Below, piece by piece: positions 36,503-46,181 of a DNA stretch of 64,000 nucleotides. Each line of letters starts with the position of its first letter. Positions within the stretch are counted from its first letter, which is position 1. The notes below the pieces were generated by a model that had not been told where the DNA came from, searched no databases, and saw only the letters and a list, made by a program, of their open reading frames with translations. The DNA lies in assembly GCF_002019645.1 (NCBI RefSeq), contig NZ_KV917374.1:1996696-2060695 (forward strand), given 5' to 3'. Made by a program: the position numbers and the translations under genes. The DNA is from Litchfieldia alkalitelluris. Lineage in GTDB: Bacteria > Bacillota > Bacilli > Bacillales > Bacillaceae_L.

Positions 36503-37152
36503 GTGTATATCCCGAAACAGTTCAACATGGATGAAGAAAATAGGATGTTCGAGCTCATTGAGGAACATAGTTTTGCTGTTCTTTTTTCACAGCATCAGGG
36601 TGATCCTTTTGCAACTCATTTACCGTTTACACTAGATAGGGAAAATCGCTATTTATATGGTCACTTTGCGAGAGCAAATGAACAGTGGGTGGATATTGAA
36701 AATCAAAACATTCTTGTTGTGTTTCACGGGCCACACTGTTATATTTCACCATCGTGGTATGAAACAGAGCGTGCTGTGCCTACATGGAATTACGTGGCCG
36801 TCCATGTGTACGGAAATATAGAAATTTTAACAGATGATCAAGAAGTCACTAAAGCATTAGGCGATATGGTTGGAAAATATGAGCAACCTAACAGTTCCTA
36901 TCACTTTGAACAACTAGATTGGCTTACATAGAAGGAATGAAAAGAGGAATAGTAGGTTTTCGTGTGAAAATCAATCATATGGAGGGAAAGGCAAAGTTAA
37001 GTCAGAATCATCCAGAAAGTCGTCAGAAGTTAGTTATTAATGAATTAAAGAAGATACCAAGTGAAAATCATCAGAAGATTGCACGATTGATGGAAAAAAA
37101 TATCGCTAAAGTAAGAAGGAGATATAACAATGAGTATGACACAAATTATTGA
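36503..37152 (+). pseudogene. paiB: paiB-type regulator interrupted by a frameshift
   Basis: PaiB proteins (about 205 residues, flavin-reductase-like fold) repress sporulation and protease genes in B. subtilis. The first frame (36503-36931) gives [20 protein letters not shown] through [20 protein letters not shown] and stops at 36931 after about two-thirds of the family length. The rest, [20 protein letters not shown] and GKAKLSQNHPESRQKLV, continues in another frame from about 36919 to 37152. A single-base loss near 36920 explains the break. The second piece has no ribosome site. Either the gene is inactive or the base is a sequencing error. paiA is not adjacent. Confidence 0.8.
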
Positions 37153-37648
37153 TGAAATATTTCAAGCAGCCAAGGAAAATGATTTTGTGCGCTTAAAACA
37201 GTTACTTGAAGAAAACCCTAATCTAGCAAATACAGAAAATAGTGATGGGCTTGCACCACTAGGTTTTGCTGCACACTATGGAAATGCTGATGTAGTCAAG
37301 GTGTTAATTGACTATGGTGCCAATATTAATGCAATTTCTCATTCGAAAATAAGCTATATTCCATCCAATACGGCACTGCACGCTGCGATTGCAGGAGAAA
37401 GGAATATCGAAGTGATAAAATTACTTTTAACCAATGGAGCCGACACGACGATTTTTGATAGTAACGGACATACTGCCCTTCATAGTGCCGCTTTTCATGA
37501 TGATAATGTAGAGGTTCTAAAATTGCTCCTAAATCATGGGGTAGAGGTGAATGCTAAGCTTGATGATGGGGTAACAGCTTTGGAATTAGCAGTTGAGAAA
37601 GGGTATGAACGGGTGGTGGAGGTTTTACGGGAGAATGGTGCGCAATAG
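37130..37648 (+). CDS. Ankyrin-repeat protein
   Basis: 172-residue cytoplasmic protein with four ankyrin repeats, each helix-turn-helix of about 33 residues: DGLAPLGFAAHYGNADVVKV, NTALHAAIAGERNIEVIKLL, GHTALHSAAFHDDNVEVLKL and DGVTALELAVEKGYERVVEV. Ankyrin repeats bind other proteins; the partner is unknown. AAGGAG is 8 bases before the ATG, which lies inside the end of the interrupted paiB frame, so the two were probably co-transcribed. Confidence 0.88.
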   Translation: MSMTQIIDEIFQAAKENDFVRLKQLLEENPNLANTENSDGLAPLGFAAHYGNADVVKVLIDYGANINAISHSKISYIPSNTALHAAIAGERNIEVIKLLLTNGADTTIFDSNGHTALHSAAFHDDNVEVLKLLLNHGVEVNAKLDDGVTALELAVEKGYERVVEVLRENGAQ

Positions 37649-37731
37649 TTTATCTTCGCAATTTTCATAAGGCATGATAGTAAAATATTCATATTCTCAA
37701 ATAATTAACTTAGATCATGAGGTGAAACCGA

Positions 37732-38241
37732 TTGGAAATCAGGCAACTCAATCCTAATGATAGTGAAATTTACAAAATTCTTAGATTAGAAGCTTTAAAA
37801 AACAATCCTGAAGCCTTTAGTTCAAGTTTCGAGGAAGAAGAGAACGATTCTCTTGAAAAATACGAACTTCGCTTCAAAGGAATAAATTCCTTTACATATG
37901 GCGCTTTTAAACAAAATCAATTAGTTGGTACAGTGACATTAGTATTAGAGACAAAAAAGAAAGTACTACATAGAGCAACAATCGTAGCCATGTATGTTAC
38001 ACCTGAAGCGCGTGGGCTTGGCGTTGGCAAGAGCTTGATGCTTCAAGCAATCCAAAAAGCCAAGGAAATGAATCATGTCAACCAAGTGTACTTGGTTGTC
38101 ACAGCAACAAATGAACCAGCGAAAGCCCTTTACACTGCACTTGGTTTCAGGACCTATGGAATAGATAAAGAAGCATTAAAAATCGGAGACACCTTTTTTG
38201 ATGATGAACTTATGGTTTTAAACTTAAACAAAAAAGCTTGA
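37732..38241 (+). CDS. GNAT-family N-acetyltransferase
   Basis: 169 residues. The acetyl-CoA-binding motif A is VAMYVTPEARGLGVGKSLM (about 84-102), with R-G-x-G-V-G-K in place, and motif B NQVYLVVTATNEPAKALYTALGF follows. The TTG start follows GAGGTGAAAC. Its stop codon lies inside the shared terminator with the convergent purine permease. Acceptor substrate not predictable. Confidence 0.82.
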   Translation: MEIRQLNPNDSEIYKILRLEALKNNPEAFSSSFEEEENDSLEKYELRFKGINSFTYGAFKQNQLVGTVTLVLETKKKVLHRATIVAMYVTPEARGLGVGKSLMLQAIQKAKEMNHVNQVYLVVTATNEPAKALYTALGFRTYGIDKEALKIGDTFFDDELMVLNLNKKA

Positions 38242-38263
38242 GGTGTTATCCCTCAAGCTTTTC
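38231..38263. terminator. Bidirectional terminator between the acetyltransferase and purine permease genes
   Basis: AAAAGCTTGAGG pairs perfectly with CCTCAAGCTTTT around TGTTATC; it includes the acetyltransferase stop codon. Confidence 0.85.
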
Positions 38264-38267
38264 ATCA

Positions 38268-39791
38268 TTATGAAGCTAACTTATTCTCACTTTTTAGATC
38301 TTGTACACTGTTACCATTAGTCTTAGCATGCTGTAAAGCACAATAACCTAAGAATACTGCCACCAACACATATGCAATGGAATAATCTTGAGCGGCATTA
38401 AGCGCTAATTTCGGTGCATGCATAAATCCAACAAATGATAGAAACGCACCAATTAAAGAGAAGATACTCGCTTTTATAAATTCCTTATCAATGATCGCAA
38501 CAGTAATTGCACCTAGAATAATCGCTGTAAACATTGCACCTTGTCCCAATGGAACAATTCCTCCAGAAATCTTCTCGACCACTTCACCTGCTGCATTATT
38601 AAAACGTGTCATCACATAGTTTGCAAAGTATGGAAGCATTGCAATCGCTACTGCTGGATAGTATTTTGTTTCATTAGCTGAAAATGCTGACCAGACCATG
38701 GACATTCCAACAAACACAAGGATTGGAGCAACTGCTGCTAATGGAATGATTGCTGAAAAGGCGGCAATTACACCTGTCATTGCTGCAATTCCAAACACAA
38801 TTGCGTTTAAGATACTATATCCACGACCTGCGCCCATCATTTTTGAACCGACTGTTGCAATATATACTGTTGTAGGGAATAATCCTCCAAATACAGCTCC
38901 AAGCATTGTACCAACACCATCAACAGCTTGGCTTTCACGAACATCATATGAATCACCAGCAGCTGACATTGCATCCACATTGTTCATTGTTTCAATCGCA
39001 TTGTAAATCGTGATTGGTAAAATAACTGCTAATAGTCCGATTAAAGATCCAAATAAATAGGTCATTCCTTCAAAGGCTGCAAGACTTGGTAAGATTGGAT
39101 AAAAACCTACATTTGAAAGACCTTCTGAAATTTTTTCAGGTGATTGATAACCTAATACAAATGCTAAAATTGTTCCAATTAATACTGCAAATAAAGAAGT
39201 AGGAATTTTAAATGGCATCGCTGTTTTTCCGACAACACCTACAATGATGATAATTAAAGCAACAAGACCTACAACTGGAACTGAGAATGTGTTAAACAAC
39301 ATCTCTCCAGCAATAAATGTAAGTGCTACCCCTGCAAGTGCACCAAGCATGGCAGCACGAGGCAGGTTGTTACGAACCCAATTACCTGTAAAGCTTACTA
39401 ATGCTTCAATAAGTCCACTTAAAAATGCAGCAGCAACGGCAATTTTCCAAGCTAACTCTGGATCATTTGTTAATGCTTTTGCTGGAGCAAGAACCCCAAA
39501 TAAGAAGACAAACATGACAGGTGTACTTATTCCATATGACATTGCAGTTACATCTGTACGTCCTTCTTTTTGTGCAAGACGATTGGCCATGTAGGCATAG
39601 TATAGATTACCAACCATAACAGCAACTGCGGCACCAGGAATTACTTTTCCAAAAACAATGCTAGTAGGAAATCCCATTCCAAGCATTGTTACAGCAATTA
39701 TTACAAAATTAGCTAAGTTATTTTGAAATAGAGCAAAAAATGCATCTGTATCTTCTTTTTTATACCATGGGTAATTGACGGTTTTATTCAT
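38268..39791 (-). CDS. NCS2-type purine permease
   Basis: 507-residue importer with about 12-14 membrane spans, of the broad xanthine/uracil or AzgA-like permease group: GVLAPAKALTNDPELAWKIA, MSYGISTPVMFVFLFG and the late TTVYIATVGSKMMGAGRGYS, with a Thr/Ser-rich substrate loop. It follows xpt by 16 bases with GGAGGA before the ATG, so it is the second gene of the guanine-riboswitch operon, as pbuX is in B. subtilis, although the sequence looks nearer to a different NCS2 subgroup. Likely substrate: xanthine, guanine or hypoxanthine. Confidence 0.8.
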   Translation of the reverse strand: MNKTVNYPWYKKEDTDAFFALFQNNLANFVIIAVTMLGMGFPTSIVFGKVIPGAAVAVMVGNLYYAYMANRLAQKEGRTDVTAMSYGISTPVMFVFLFGVLAPAKALTNDPELAWKIAVAAAFLSGLIEALVSFTGNWVRNNLPRAAMLGALAGVALTFIAGEMLFNTFSVPVVGLVALIIIIVGVVGKTAMPFKIPTSLFAVLIGTILAFVLGYQSPEKISEGLSNVGFYPILPSLAAFEGMTYLFGSLIGLLAVILPITIYNAIETMNNVDAMSAAGDSYDVRESQAVDGVGTMLGAVFGGLFPTTVYIATVGSKMMGAGRGYSILNAIVFGIAAMTGVIAAFSAIIPLAAVAPILVFVGMSMVWSAFSANETKYYPAVAIAMLPYFANYVMTRFNNAAGEVVEKISGGIVPLGQGAMFTAIILGAITVAIIDKEFIKASIFSLIGAFLSFVGFMHAPKLALNAAQDYSIAYVLVAVFLGYCALQHAKTNGNSVQDLKSENKLAS

Positions 39792-39807
39792 GTTGTCATT
39801 CCTCCAG

Positions 39808-40496
<689 letters not shown>

Positions 40497-40562
40497 TATT
40501 AGACCCAACGTGTTTTGAAATATCAGGAAAAAATTCCAAATATAAACACAATGTTAGTGTAT

Positions 40563-40632
40563 CACTCGTAGTCAAGTTATTTACGGTAACTTGGTAGAAA
40601 CTTTTGGGCCATATTCCCAGGATTATACGAGT
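40563..40632 (-). ncRNA. Guanine-type purine riboswitch aptamer
   Basis: On the minus strand the P1 arms are ACTCGTA and TACGAGT. The conserved core is complete: ATAATCC, loop AATATGG with P2 closing GGCCCA, TTTCTACC, P3 with loop CCGTAAA, and TTGACTACGAG. The discriminating base in GACTA is C, which pairs with guanine (T would give adenine). It heads the xpt operon. Confidence 0.95.
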
Positions 40633-41005
40633 TGTTATATTGTTTGGTTATGAAAGTGATTATAAATGAATTTGAACGGAAATGGAACCCTATTTTTTAA
40701 GAAAACGAACAAAAAATTAAAATGGAAAAAATTAGTTCGTATTTTACAGGAAAATTCACATACAAACTTTTCCATTAACAAAAGGATAATTCACAAAACG
40801 GTTAAAGGATTTTAAAGTTCATTTTACTTAACAGAAGTAAAAAAAAAGAATAGAAAGAAGTCGAAGAAAAATCAAGTAAAGCGAAGACTCTTTTGTTACA
40901 TTTCTAAGTGAGGAGGAAAATAAGAAGGAGTTCTTATCATAGGTTTGTTTGTAAGCAGTAATCATTACATGCATGATTACTGCTTTTGATTACTCGTAAA
41001 CAAAA
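40633..41005. other. Gene-free interval with one hairpin
   Basis: About 370 AT-rich bases. The only clear structure is a perfect 12-bp hairpin AGCAGTAATCAT/ATGATTACTGCT at 40954-40984 followed by TTTTGATT on the plus strand; it might terminate transcription from either side. The promoter of the xpt leader must lie in the left part on the minus strand. No gene is supported. Confidence 0.5.
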
Positions 41006-41182
41006 TTAAGTGATTGGATTTCGTTTTTGCCAAATGGTATACACACCACTACCATTACAGCCGCTACAGTTAGCGGGATCTGAGATGAAAAAATCACTAC
41101 CTGCGAAGGAGTGAAAGCCTTTCCCGCGACACTCAGGGCAGTGATCCTTCGCTTTCATCTTTCTTAAACGTCTTGTGTACAA
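41006..41182 (-). CDS. yuiA: YuiA-like small zinc-ribbon protein
   Basis: 58-residue protein with two DnaJ-type CxxCxGxG knuckles: CPECRGKGFHSFAGSD and CSGCNGSGVYTIW. Such paired knuckles bind one zinc ion. The TTG at 41182 is chosen because AGAGGTGA lies 7-8 bases upstream; an in-frame ATG at 41158 without a good site would give 50 residues. B. subtilis YuiA is a short protein of this design. Role unknown. It is single and on the minus strand. Confidence 0.7.
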   Translation of the reverse strand: MYTRRLRKMKAKDHCPECRGKGFHSFAGSDFFISDPANCSGCNGSGVYTIWQKRNPIT

Positions 41183-41320
41183 AGCTTAATCACCTCTACC
41201 TTCTCGTCTTATTTTTTATAAAAAGAAACATAAGTATTCATCATGATTTATACGAATTTTTTATATGTAGAGAAAGGGGATTTGTGTTATTCTAATAAAA
41301 AAATCCTGGAGTGATAAATT

Positions 41321-41542
41321 TTGGCAGAAATCAAATACGAAATTGTGAAAAATATTGGTGTACTCTCAGAAAATCAAAAAGGCTGGCGAAAGGAATTAAA
41401 CCTAGTAAGCTGGAATGGTCGTGAGCCAAAGTTTGATTTAAGAGATTGGTCAGAGGATCATGAGAAAATGGGGAAGGGTGTAACATTATCGCAAGAGGAA
41501 GTTAACGCCTTAAAGGAAATTTTAGCAAACTTGAATAACTAA
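41321..41542 (+). CDS. PC4/YdbC-family single-stranded DNA-binding protein
   Basis: 73-residue protein of the YdbC group, distant relatives of the eukaryotic coactivator PC4, which bind single-stranded DNA as dimers. It shows EIVKNIGVLSENQKGWRKEL, LVSWNGREPKFDLRDWSEDH (the WNG-x-x-P-K-x-D-I/L-R family core) and KMGKGVTLSQEEVNALKEIL. The TTG start follows TGGAGTG. Single gene, compact and complete. Confidence 0.85.
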   Translation: MAEIKYEIVKNIGVLSENQKGWRKELNLVSWNGREPKFDLRDWSEDHEKMGKGVTLSQEEVNALKEILANLNN

Positions 41543-41621
41543 TTCGGAGGTGTAAAGTGAAATTTTCAGCTAGAATTGTGATTATTAAGAAATAACAGAG
41601 AATGATAGGGGAGTGAGAAAG

Positions 41622-42167
41622 ATGTTTGTACATAAAATTGATGAAGAACTATCATTAAAATTAATACAGCAACAAGATGCAGAACGAGTATTTCAACTAA
41701 CCGAGAACTCAAGAAAATACTTAAGACAGTGGTTACCATGGTTGGACGGAACAACTACAGTTGAGGACACTAAAGGTTTTATAGCTGCTGTGATAAAAAG
41801 CTATGCTGAAAATAAAGGCTTAACATCAGTTATCATTTATAAGAATGAAATCGTTGGGATAGCTTCATATAATCAGATTGACTGGACAAATAAGATTGCA
41901 TATATTGGCTATTGGCTCGGTGAACCATATCAAGGAAATGGGATTATGACAAGAGTGGCAGGGGCATTGACTAGTTATGCACTGAAAGAGTTGAAATTAA
42001 ACAAAGTTGAAATTCGTGCAGCTGAAGAAAACCACAAAAGTAGATCTGTTCCCGTACGGTTGGGATTTATAGAAGAAGGTAGAATAAGACAAGCAGAATG
42101 GCTATATGATCACTATGTCGATCATGTAGTTTATGGAATCCTTGCAAGTGAGTGGAATGAAAAGTAA
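41622..42167 (+). CDS. GNAT-family acetyltransferase (RimL/YdaF type)
   Basis: 181 residues. Ribosomal-protein or generic protein N-acetyltransferase type: ENSRKYLRQWLPWLDGTTT near the N-terminus, IAYIGYWLGEPYQGNGIMTR with the acetyl-CoA loop, and EENHKSRSVPVRLGFIEEGR. The ATG at 41622 is 8 bases after GGGGAG; the GTG at 41613 is too close. Target protein unknown. A terminator follows immediately. Confidence 0.85.
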   Translation: MFVHKIDEELSLKLIQQQDAERVFQLTENSRKYLRQWLPWLDGTTTVEDTKGFIAAVIKSYAENKGLTSVIIYKNEIVGIASYNQIDWTNKIAYIGYWLGEPYQGNGIMTRVAGALTSYALKELKLNKVEIRAAEENHKSRSVPVRLGFIEEGRIRQAEWLYDHYVDHVVYGILASEWNEK

Positions 42168-42200
42168 AGAGGGATCAAATTTTTTTGGAATCCCTCTTGC
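42166..42200. terminator. Terminator between convergent genes
   Basis: Perfect 9-bp stem AAGAGGGAT/ATCCCTCTT with a T-rich loop; it sits between the acetyltransferase gene and the convergent dehydrogenase gene. Confidence 0.75.
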
Positions 42201-42204
42201 TCTC

Positions 42205-43206
42205 TTAATAACCTAGGTCTTTATCAATCACATTTAATAATGGCTTTTCTTCATAATAACGCTGTAAATTCTCAATGAATAATTCCATATAACGATCCAT
42301 CGTTTTAGGAGAGAAAAAAGCATTATGTGGTGAGATGATGATGTTTTCTTGATTCCAGAAAGGATGATCGTCCGGCAATGGCTCGATATCAAATACATCC
42401 AATGCAGCCCCATTTAAATGCCCATTTTGTAAAACCTCTAAAAGATCATCCTCAACGATTGTGTTTCCCCGCCCCACATTGATAAAATAACTACCTTTTT
42501 TCATCCTTTTAAATTTTTCACTATTCATAAAGCGATATGTTTCGTCTGTAGAAGGTAGTGAGAGGATTAGGAAATCAGACTGTGCAAGTAATTGATCAGC
42601 TTCCCCCATTCCAACTACGAAATCTGCGGGATCATTTTCATTGCTTTTTCCAGGGTGTTTTCGGCAGCCTATTACCTTCATACCAAGCGATTTACACCTA
42701 TTTGCTATTTCCATCCCAATCACACCATATCCGATAATCCCAACCGTCGTATCTTCTAGGTCCATCACTGGAATTCGTGCCCATGTTTTACTTAATTGAT
42801 TTCGAATCATTGCGGGTACTCCCCGGCTAAAGGCTGTAATCATAGCAATCGTATGCTCAGCAATAGGAACCGATGTACAACCTTTTACATTGGTTATAAC
42901 TAGTTCGCTTTTTCGGATATCCTCGTGAAGCATTGCATCCAACCCCACACTTAGAGATTGAATCCATTTCAGATTTGGTGTTTGTTTGATGATCGTTAAT
43001 GGATCTTGAAGACCAAGTGTTGCGATCACATTCACTTGAGATAAATCAGAGATAGGTTCTGGTTCTGGCGTTCCATAAACCCACGGCTCAATAATAATTT
43101 CTTCACATACTTCTTTCATTTTACCCACATATTTTTCTGGGATGTTGTATCTAACGTACACATAGGGCTTTGTTTTTTTAGGATGTTCGGCTAAATCAGA
43201 GGTCAT
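42205..43206 (-). CDS. D-2-hydroxyacid dehydrogenase (NAD(P)-dependent)
   Basis: 333 residues. Reduces a 2-oxoacid to the D-hydroxyacid or the reverse. The NAD-binding motif is GIIGYGVIGMEIANRCKSLG (about residues 160-179); the catalytic region FINVGRGNTIVEDDLL and ALDVFDIEPLPDDHPFW, ending in SPHNAF with the catalytic His, is intact. Its ATG shares a base with the stop codon of the aminotransferase gene (TAATG), so translation is coupled. Third gene of a minus-strand operon. Confidence 0.87.
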   Translation of the reverse strand: MTSDLAEHPKKTKPYVYVRYNIPEKYVGKMKEVCEEIIIEPWVYGTPEPEPISDLSQVNVIATLGLQDPLTIIKQTPNLKWIQSLSVGLDAMLHEDIRKSELVITNVKGCTSVPIAEHTIAMITAFSRGVPAMIRNQLSKTWARIPVMDLEDTTVGIIGYGVIGMEIANRCKSLGMKVIGCRKHPGKSNENDPADFVVGMGEADQLLAQSDFLILSLPSTDETYRFMNSEKFKRMKKGSYFINVGRGNTIVEDDLLEVLQNGHLNGAALDVFDIEPLPDDHPFWNQENIIISPHNAFFSPKTMDRYMELFIENLQRYYEEKPLLNVIDKDLGY

Positions 43207-44426
43207 TATAACACCTCCTTAAGGTATTCAGGATTCATTTTTAATTCATAATAGGCCTCTGCCAACCGACTAATAGCCTCCTTAATTTTTTCCTCATTAC
43301 AGAAGGTAAAGCACAAGCGTAGTTGGTTAGACCCCTCATTATTCAAATAGAAATGTTCACCAGGAATATAGTTCACACCAGTTTCAAGTGATTGTTCTAA
43401 TAAGTCACTTGTATTTGTTTCCAGTGGGAAAGTAAGCCATAAGAAAAATCCACCTTCAGGGACATCATATGAAACATCATCTTTGAAGAATTCATCAATT
43501 GCTTCTATCATCGCATTTCTTCTAGAGCAATAGATCGCATTCAGTTTGGAAAGATGTGCTTCCATGTTCATACTTTCAAGGAATTGATGGATAATTTCTT
43601 GAACAAAAACACTGGTTTGACCATCGACCTTAAGCATCCTCATTTTAGCGATGATTTCACTACAAGCAATGGCCCACCCAACCCGAACACCAGGTGCAAT
43701 AATCTTAGAAAATGTACTTAAGTAAATCACTCGCTCTGGAGCAAATGAATAGATAGCTGGTAGATATTTATGACCAAATGTTAGTTCTACATAGGCATCG
43801 TCTTCTAAAATAAAGAAGTTATATTCCTTAGCCAACTCAGCTAATTTGATTCTTCGTTCAAGTGAAAGATTTATGCCTCCTGGATTGTGATAATTTGGCA
43901 TGATATAAATCATTTTTGGTAATGGTAATTCATTGTCCCGAGCATAAATTAATGCATCTTCAATTAAGTCGACTTTTACCCCGTGTTCATCAATCGGGAA
44001 AGCGGAAAGTTCTACTTCTGCTAGTTTGAAAATTCGAATCGCTCCAAAAAATGAAGGACCTTCAATCCATACTTGATCACCAGGATCAGTTAAGGTTCTT
44101 ACAGCTAAATCAATAGCTTGCATCGATCCTGTTGTAACGATGATTTCATTGTTATCTACATCAATTGATCGTAATGAAGAGCGATTCTTAATCCATTCAA
44201 CGACTTTTGAGGGACCGATTCCTCCCGTGTACTGTAATGCTTGCTCGCCTTGGGTTTGAAGTGCCCTTGCTGTTGAATCTGAAAGTAATGTGATAGGTAA
44301 TGTTTCAGGAGCCGGAAACCCAAAAGATAGTGGGATGGCATCAACTACCCTTGAGGGAAAAGCAGTACCAATCTCAGCTATATGACTAGAAAATCGTCTT
44401 GAAAAAGAAAACTCGCTTGTTGACAT
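43206..44426 (-). CDS. PLP-dependent aminotransferase (class I/II, ARO8/LysN-like)
   Basis: 406-residue aminotransferase without the GntR-type DNA-binding head found in MocR relatives. PLP features are ITTGSMQAIDLAVRTLTDPG-like (VTTGSMQAIDLAVR), MPNYHNPGG, ILEDDAYVELTF, the Schiff-base Lys in YLSTFSKIIAPGVRVGW, and the C-terminal QLRLCF arginine. Together with the coupled D-2-hydroxyacid dehydrogenase it could turn an amino acid into a 2-oxoacid and then a D-hydroxyacid. The amino acid is not identifiable; the family prefers aromatic, branched or 2-aminoadipate substrates. Confidence 0.87.
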   Translation of the reverse strand: MSTSEFSFSRRFSSHIAEIGTAFPSRVVDAIPLSFGFPAPETLPITLLSDSTARALQTQGEQALQYTGGIGPSKVVEWIKNRSSLRSIDVDNNEIIVTTGSMQAIDLAVRTLTDPGDQVWIEGPSFFGAIRIFKLAEVELSAFPIDEHGVKVDLIEDALIYARDNELPLPKMIYIMPNYHNPGGINLSLERRIKLAELAKEYNFFILEDDAYVELTFGHKYLPAIYSFAPERVIYLSTFSKIIAPGVRVGWAIACSEIIAKMRMLKVDGQTSVFVQEIIHQFLESMNMEAHLSKLNAIYCSRRNAMIEAIDEFFKDDVSYDVPEGGFFLWLTFPLETNTSDLLEQSLETGVNYIPGEHFYLNNEGSNQLRLCFTFCNEEKIKEAISRLAEAYYELKMNPEYLKEVL

Positions 44427-44455
44427 ATATAAGCAACATCCTTATTGTTTTTGTG

Positions 44456-45637
44456 TTAGTTTGAACTGCCTTGAGCAATTTTTTGTGGTTTGGAATGAGT
44501 TTTAAAGCTAATTGAAAAAAGGAAAAACATAACTACACAAATAGTTAATGCACTTAAAAAAGGAGCAGATGGGCTAAATGTAAAAAGCAATCCAGCTACT
44601 AGAGGACCAATTGTCCGTCCTAAACTATCCATTGATTGTTGAAGTCCCATCACTGTACCCTGTCCGAAAGATTCTTGTTTGGATAACAAGGAAAGCAAGG
44701 TTGGACGTGAAAGCGCCTGACCGATTCCAATACAAACACAGCCCATCAGAGCCAGTGGAAATGTAAAAGAAACTACAATTAGTAGAAATCCACCTGCTTC
44801 AAACAAAAAACCAGTTTTGGCAATATTAATGTCACGGTATCTTTGATATAACCATCCAATGATAAATAGCTGAATGGCAACTGCTGCGCCAGATTGAATG
44901 CTAAATGCAATTCCTGTTTGACTTGGCAATGCCTCAAATTGTTCGATTAAATAATAGCCTAGCATGGAAAATAAACTTGAAGCTGCAACAGCTAAACCAA
45001 AGGTAATAAAGAATAATTCGCGGAATCTAGGTGTAATCATGAGCTTTAATGATTGAGAAAATGAAGGTAATTCTTTTGTTGAAGTATTGTGTGGTGGTTC
45101 CTTGAGATAGAGTAAAACAACCGGAATTGTAATTAAACTTAATGTTCCTGCAACAATAAAAGGAACATTAATTCCCATTGGTGAAAACATTGCTCCAACC
45201 GCTGGTCCGCATAAAAAACCAAGGGCATTGGCTGCAGCCATTTTTGCTAATGCTTGGCTTCTTTCTTTTTTATCAAAGGAATCAGTCACAAGTGCAAGAG
45301 CGGCTGGCTGAGTTCCAGAAGAAAGGAATGCACCAATCATCCGGATGAGCAGTAGATGAAGATAAGACTTGGCAAACAATAATAATAGAAATGCTAAACC
45401 AAAACCCAATAGTCCAAACACTAATATTGGCTTTCTACCCAATTTATCAGCCAATCTTCCCCAAAAGGGAACAACAAGAAACTGTGTAAATGCCCAACCT
45501 GTAATCAAACTCCCCATTTGAAAAGAGCTGAGTCCAAGTTCATCCGCCAAATAAGGTAGAGCTGGCAAAACTACACCATAACCAGTCATTGATAAAAACA
45601 TAATAAAAGCCAACAGATAGAAAGATCGTTTTGACAT
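44456..45637 (-). CDS. MFS transporter (DHA1/TetA-like exporter)
   Basis: 393 residues, 12 membrane spans. The N-terminus FYLLAFIMFLSMTGYGVVLPALPYL-type start, motif A GRLADKLGRKPILVFG and LGFLCGPAVGAMF (motif C region) identify a drug:H+ antiporter-like exporter. First gene of the operon with the aminotransferase (29 bases on) and hydroxyacid dehydrogenase. The arrangement suggests export of the amino acid or the hydroxyacid made by the partner enzymes. Confidence 0.85.
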   Translation of the reverse strand: MSKRSFYLLAFIMFLSMTGYGVVLPALPYLADELGLSSFQMGSLITGWAFTQFLVVPFWGRLADKLGRKPILVFGLLGFGLAFLLLLFAKSYLHLLLIRMIGAFLSSGTQPAALALVTDSFDKKERSQALAKMAAANALGFLCGPAVGAMFSPMGINVPFIVAGTLSLITIPVVLLYLKEPPHNTSTKELPSFSQSLKLMITPRFRELFFITFGLAVAASSLFSMLGYYLIEQFEALPSQTGIAFSIQSGAAVAIQLFIIGWLYQRYRDINIAKTGFLFEAGGFLLIVVSFTFPLALMGCVCIGIGQALSRPTLLSLLSKQESFGQGTVMGLQQSMDSLGRTIGPLVAGLLFTFSPSAPFLSALTICVVMFFLFSISFKTHSKPQKIAQGSSN

Positions 45638-45938
45638 GTTGATGAACCTTTCTATAAGAGATTTAGTTTTGAAATAGTCTATGGTATGTAAGCTGTTAGC
45701 TGTGGAGAATAGACTGTTTTCACGATAATATCCTTAATATACTTCATAACTCGAAATAAATAAAATCAAGGAAGACTGTGTAAAAACGAGAGAATGAAAG
45801 AGAAAACGTTAACAAGAGGATGTTTTGTTTGAATTTTACATATTTTTAAAATTTTTAAAAAATATAATTGTAAATAGATTGTGAGTTCTCTTCTGCTCTA
45901 AAGGGTTTATGGGAATAAAATTTATAGCTGGAGCGGGG

Positions 45939-46110
45939 AAGTGAATCTGAGAAGGCCAATGGTGCAGTTAGTCGGCACAAAAGAGGGAGCAAGTGAATCA
46001 TAGAAGACCTATGATGTAGTAAGTCTAACCAAAAGAGAGGGCAAGTGAATCATAGAATACCTATGATGTAGTAAGTCTGCACAAAAGGGTGAGAAGTGAA
46101 CCAATGATAC
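45939..46110. repeat. 52-bp repeat, four units
   Basis: Units begin with AAGTGAATC at 45939, 45991, 46043 and 46094, i.e. steps of 52, 52 and 51 bases. Units two and three are nearly identical (ATCATAGAAGACCTATGATG, TAGTAAGTCT); the outer two are degenerate. Each good unit has a 7-bp inverted repeat ATCATAG/CTATGAT. The sequence is unrelated to the 33596 array. The gap 45638-46121 holds nothing else I can support. Confidence 0.7.
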
Positions 46111-46121
46111 AGTTACTCTAT

Positions 46122-46158
46122 AAAAAAGGCCCTAGGACTAATAACTAATCCTAGGGCT
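46122..46158 (-). terminator. Terminator of the xylanase gene
   Basis: On the minus strand GCCCTAGGA/TCCTAGGGC with an 11-base loop is followed by CTTTTTT. Confidence 0.85.
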
Positions 46159-46181
46159 GGCTCTTCATTAATTTTTAAAGA

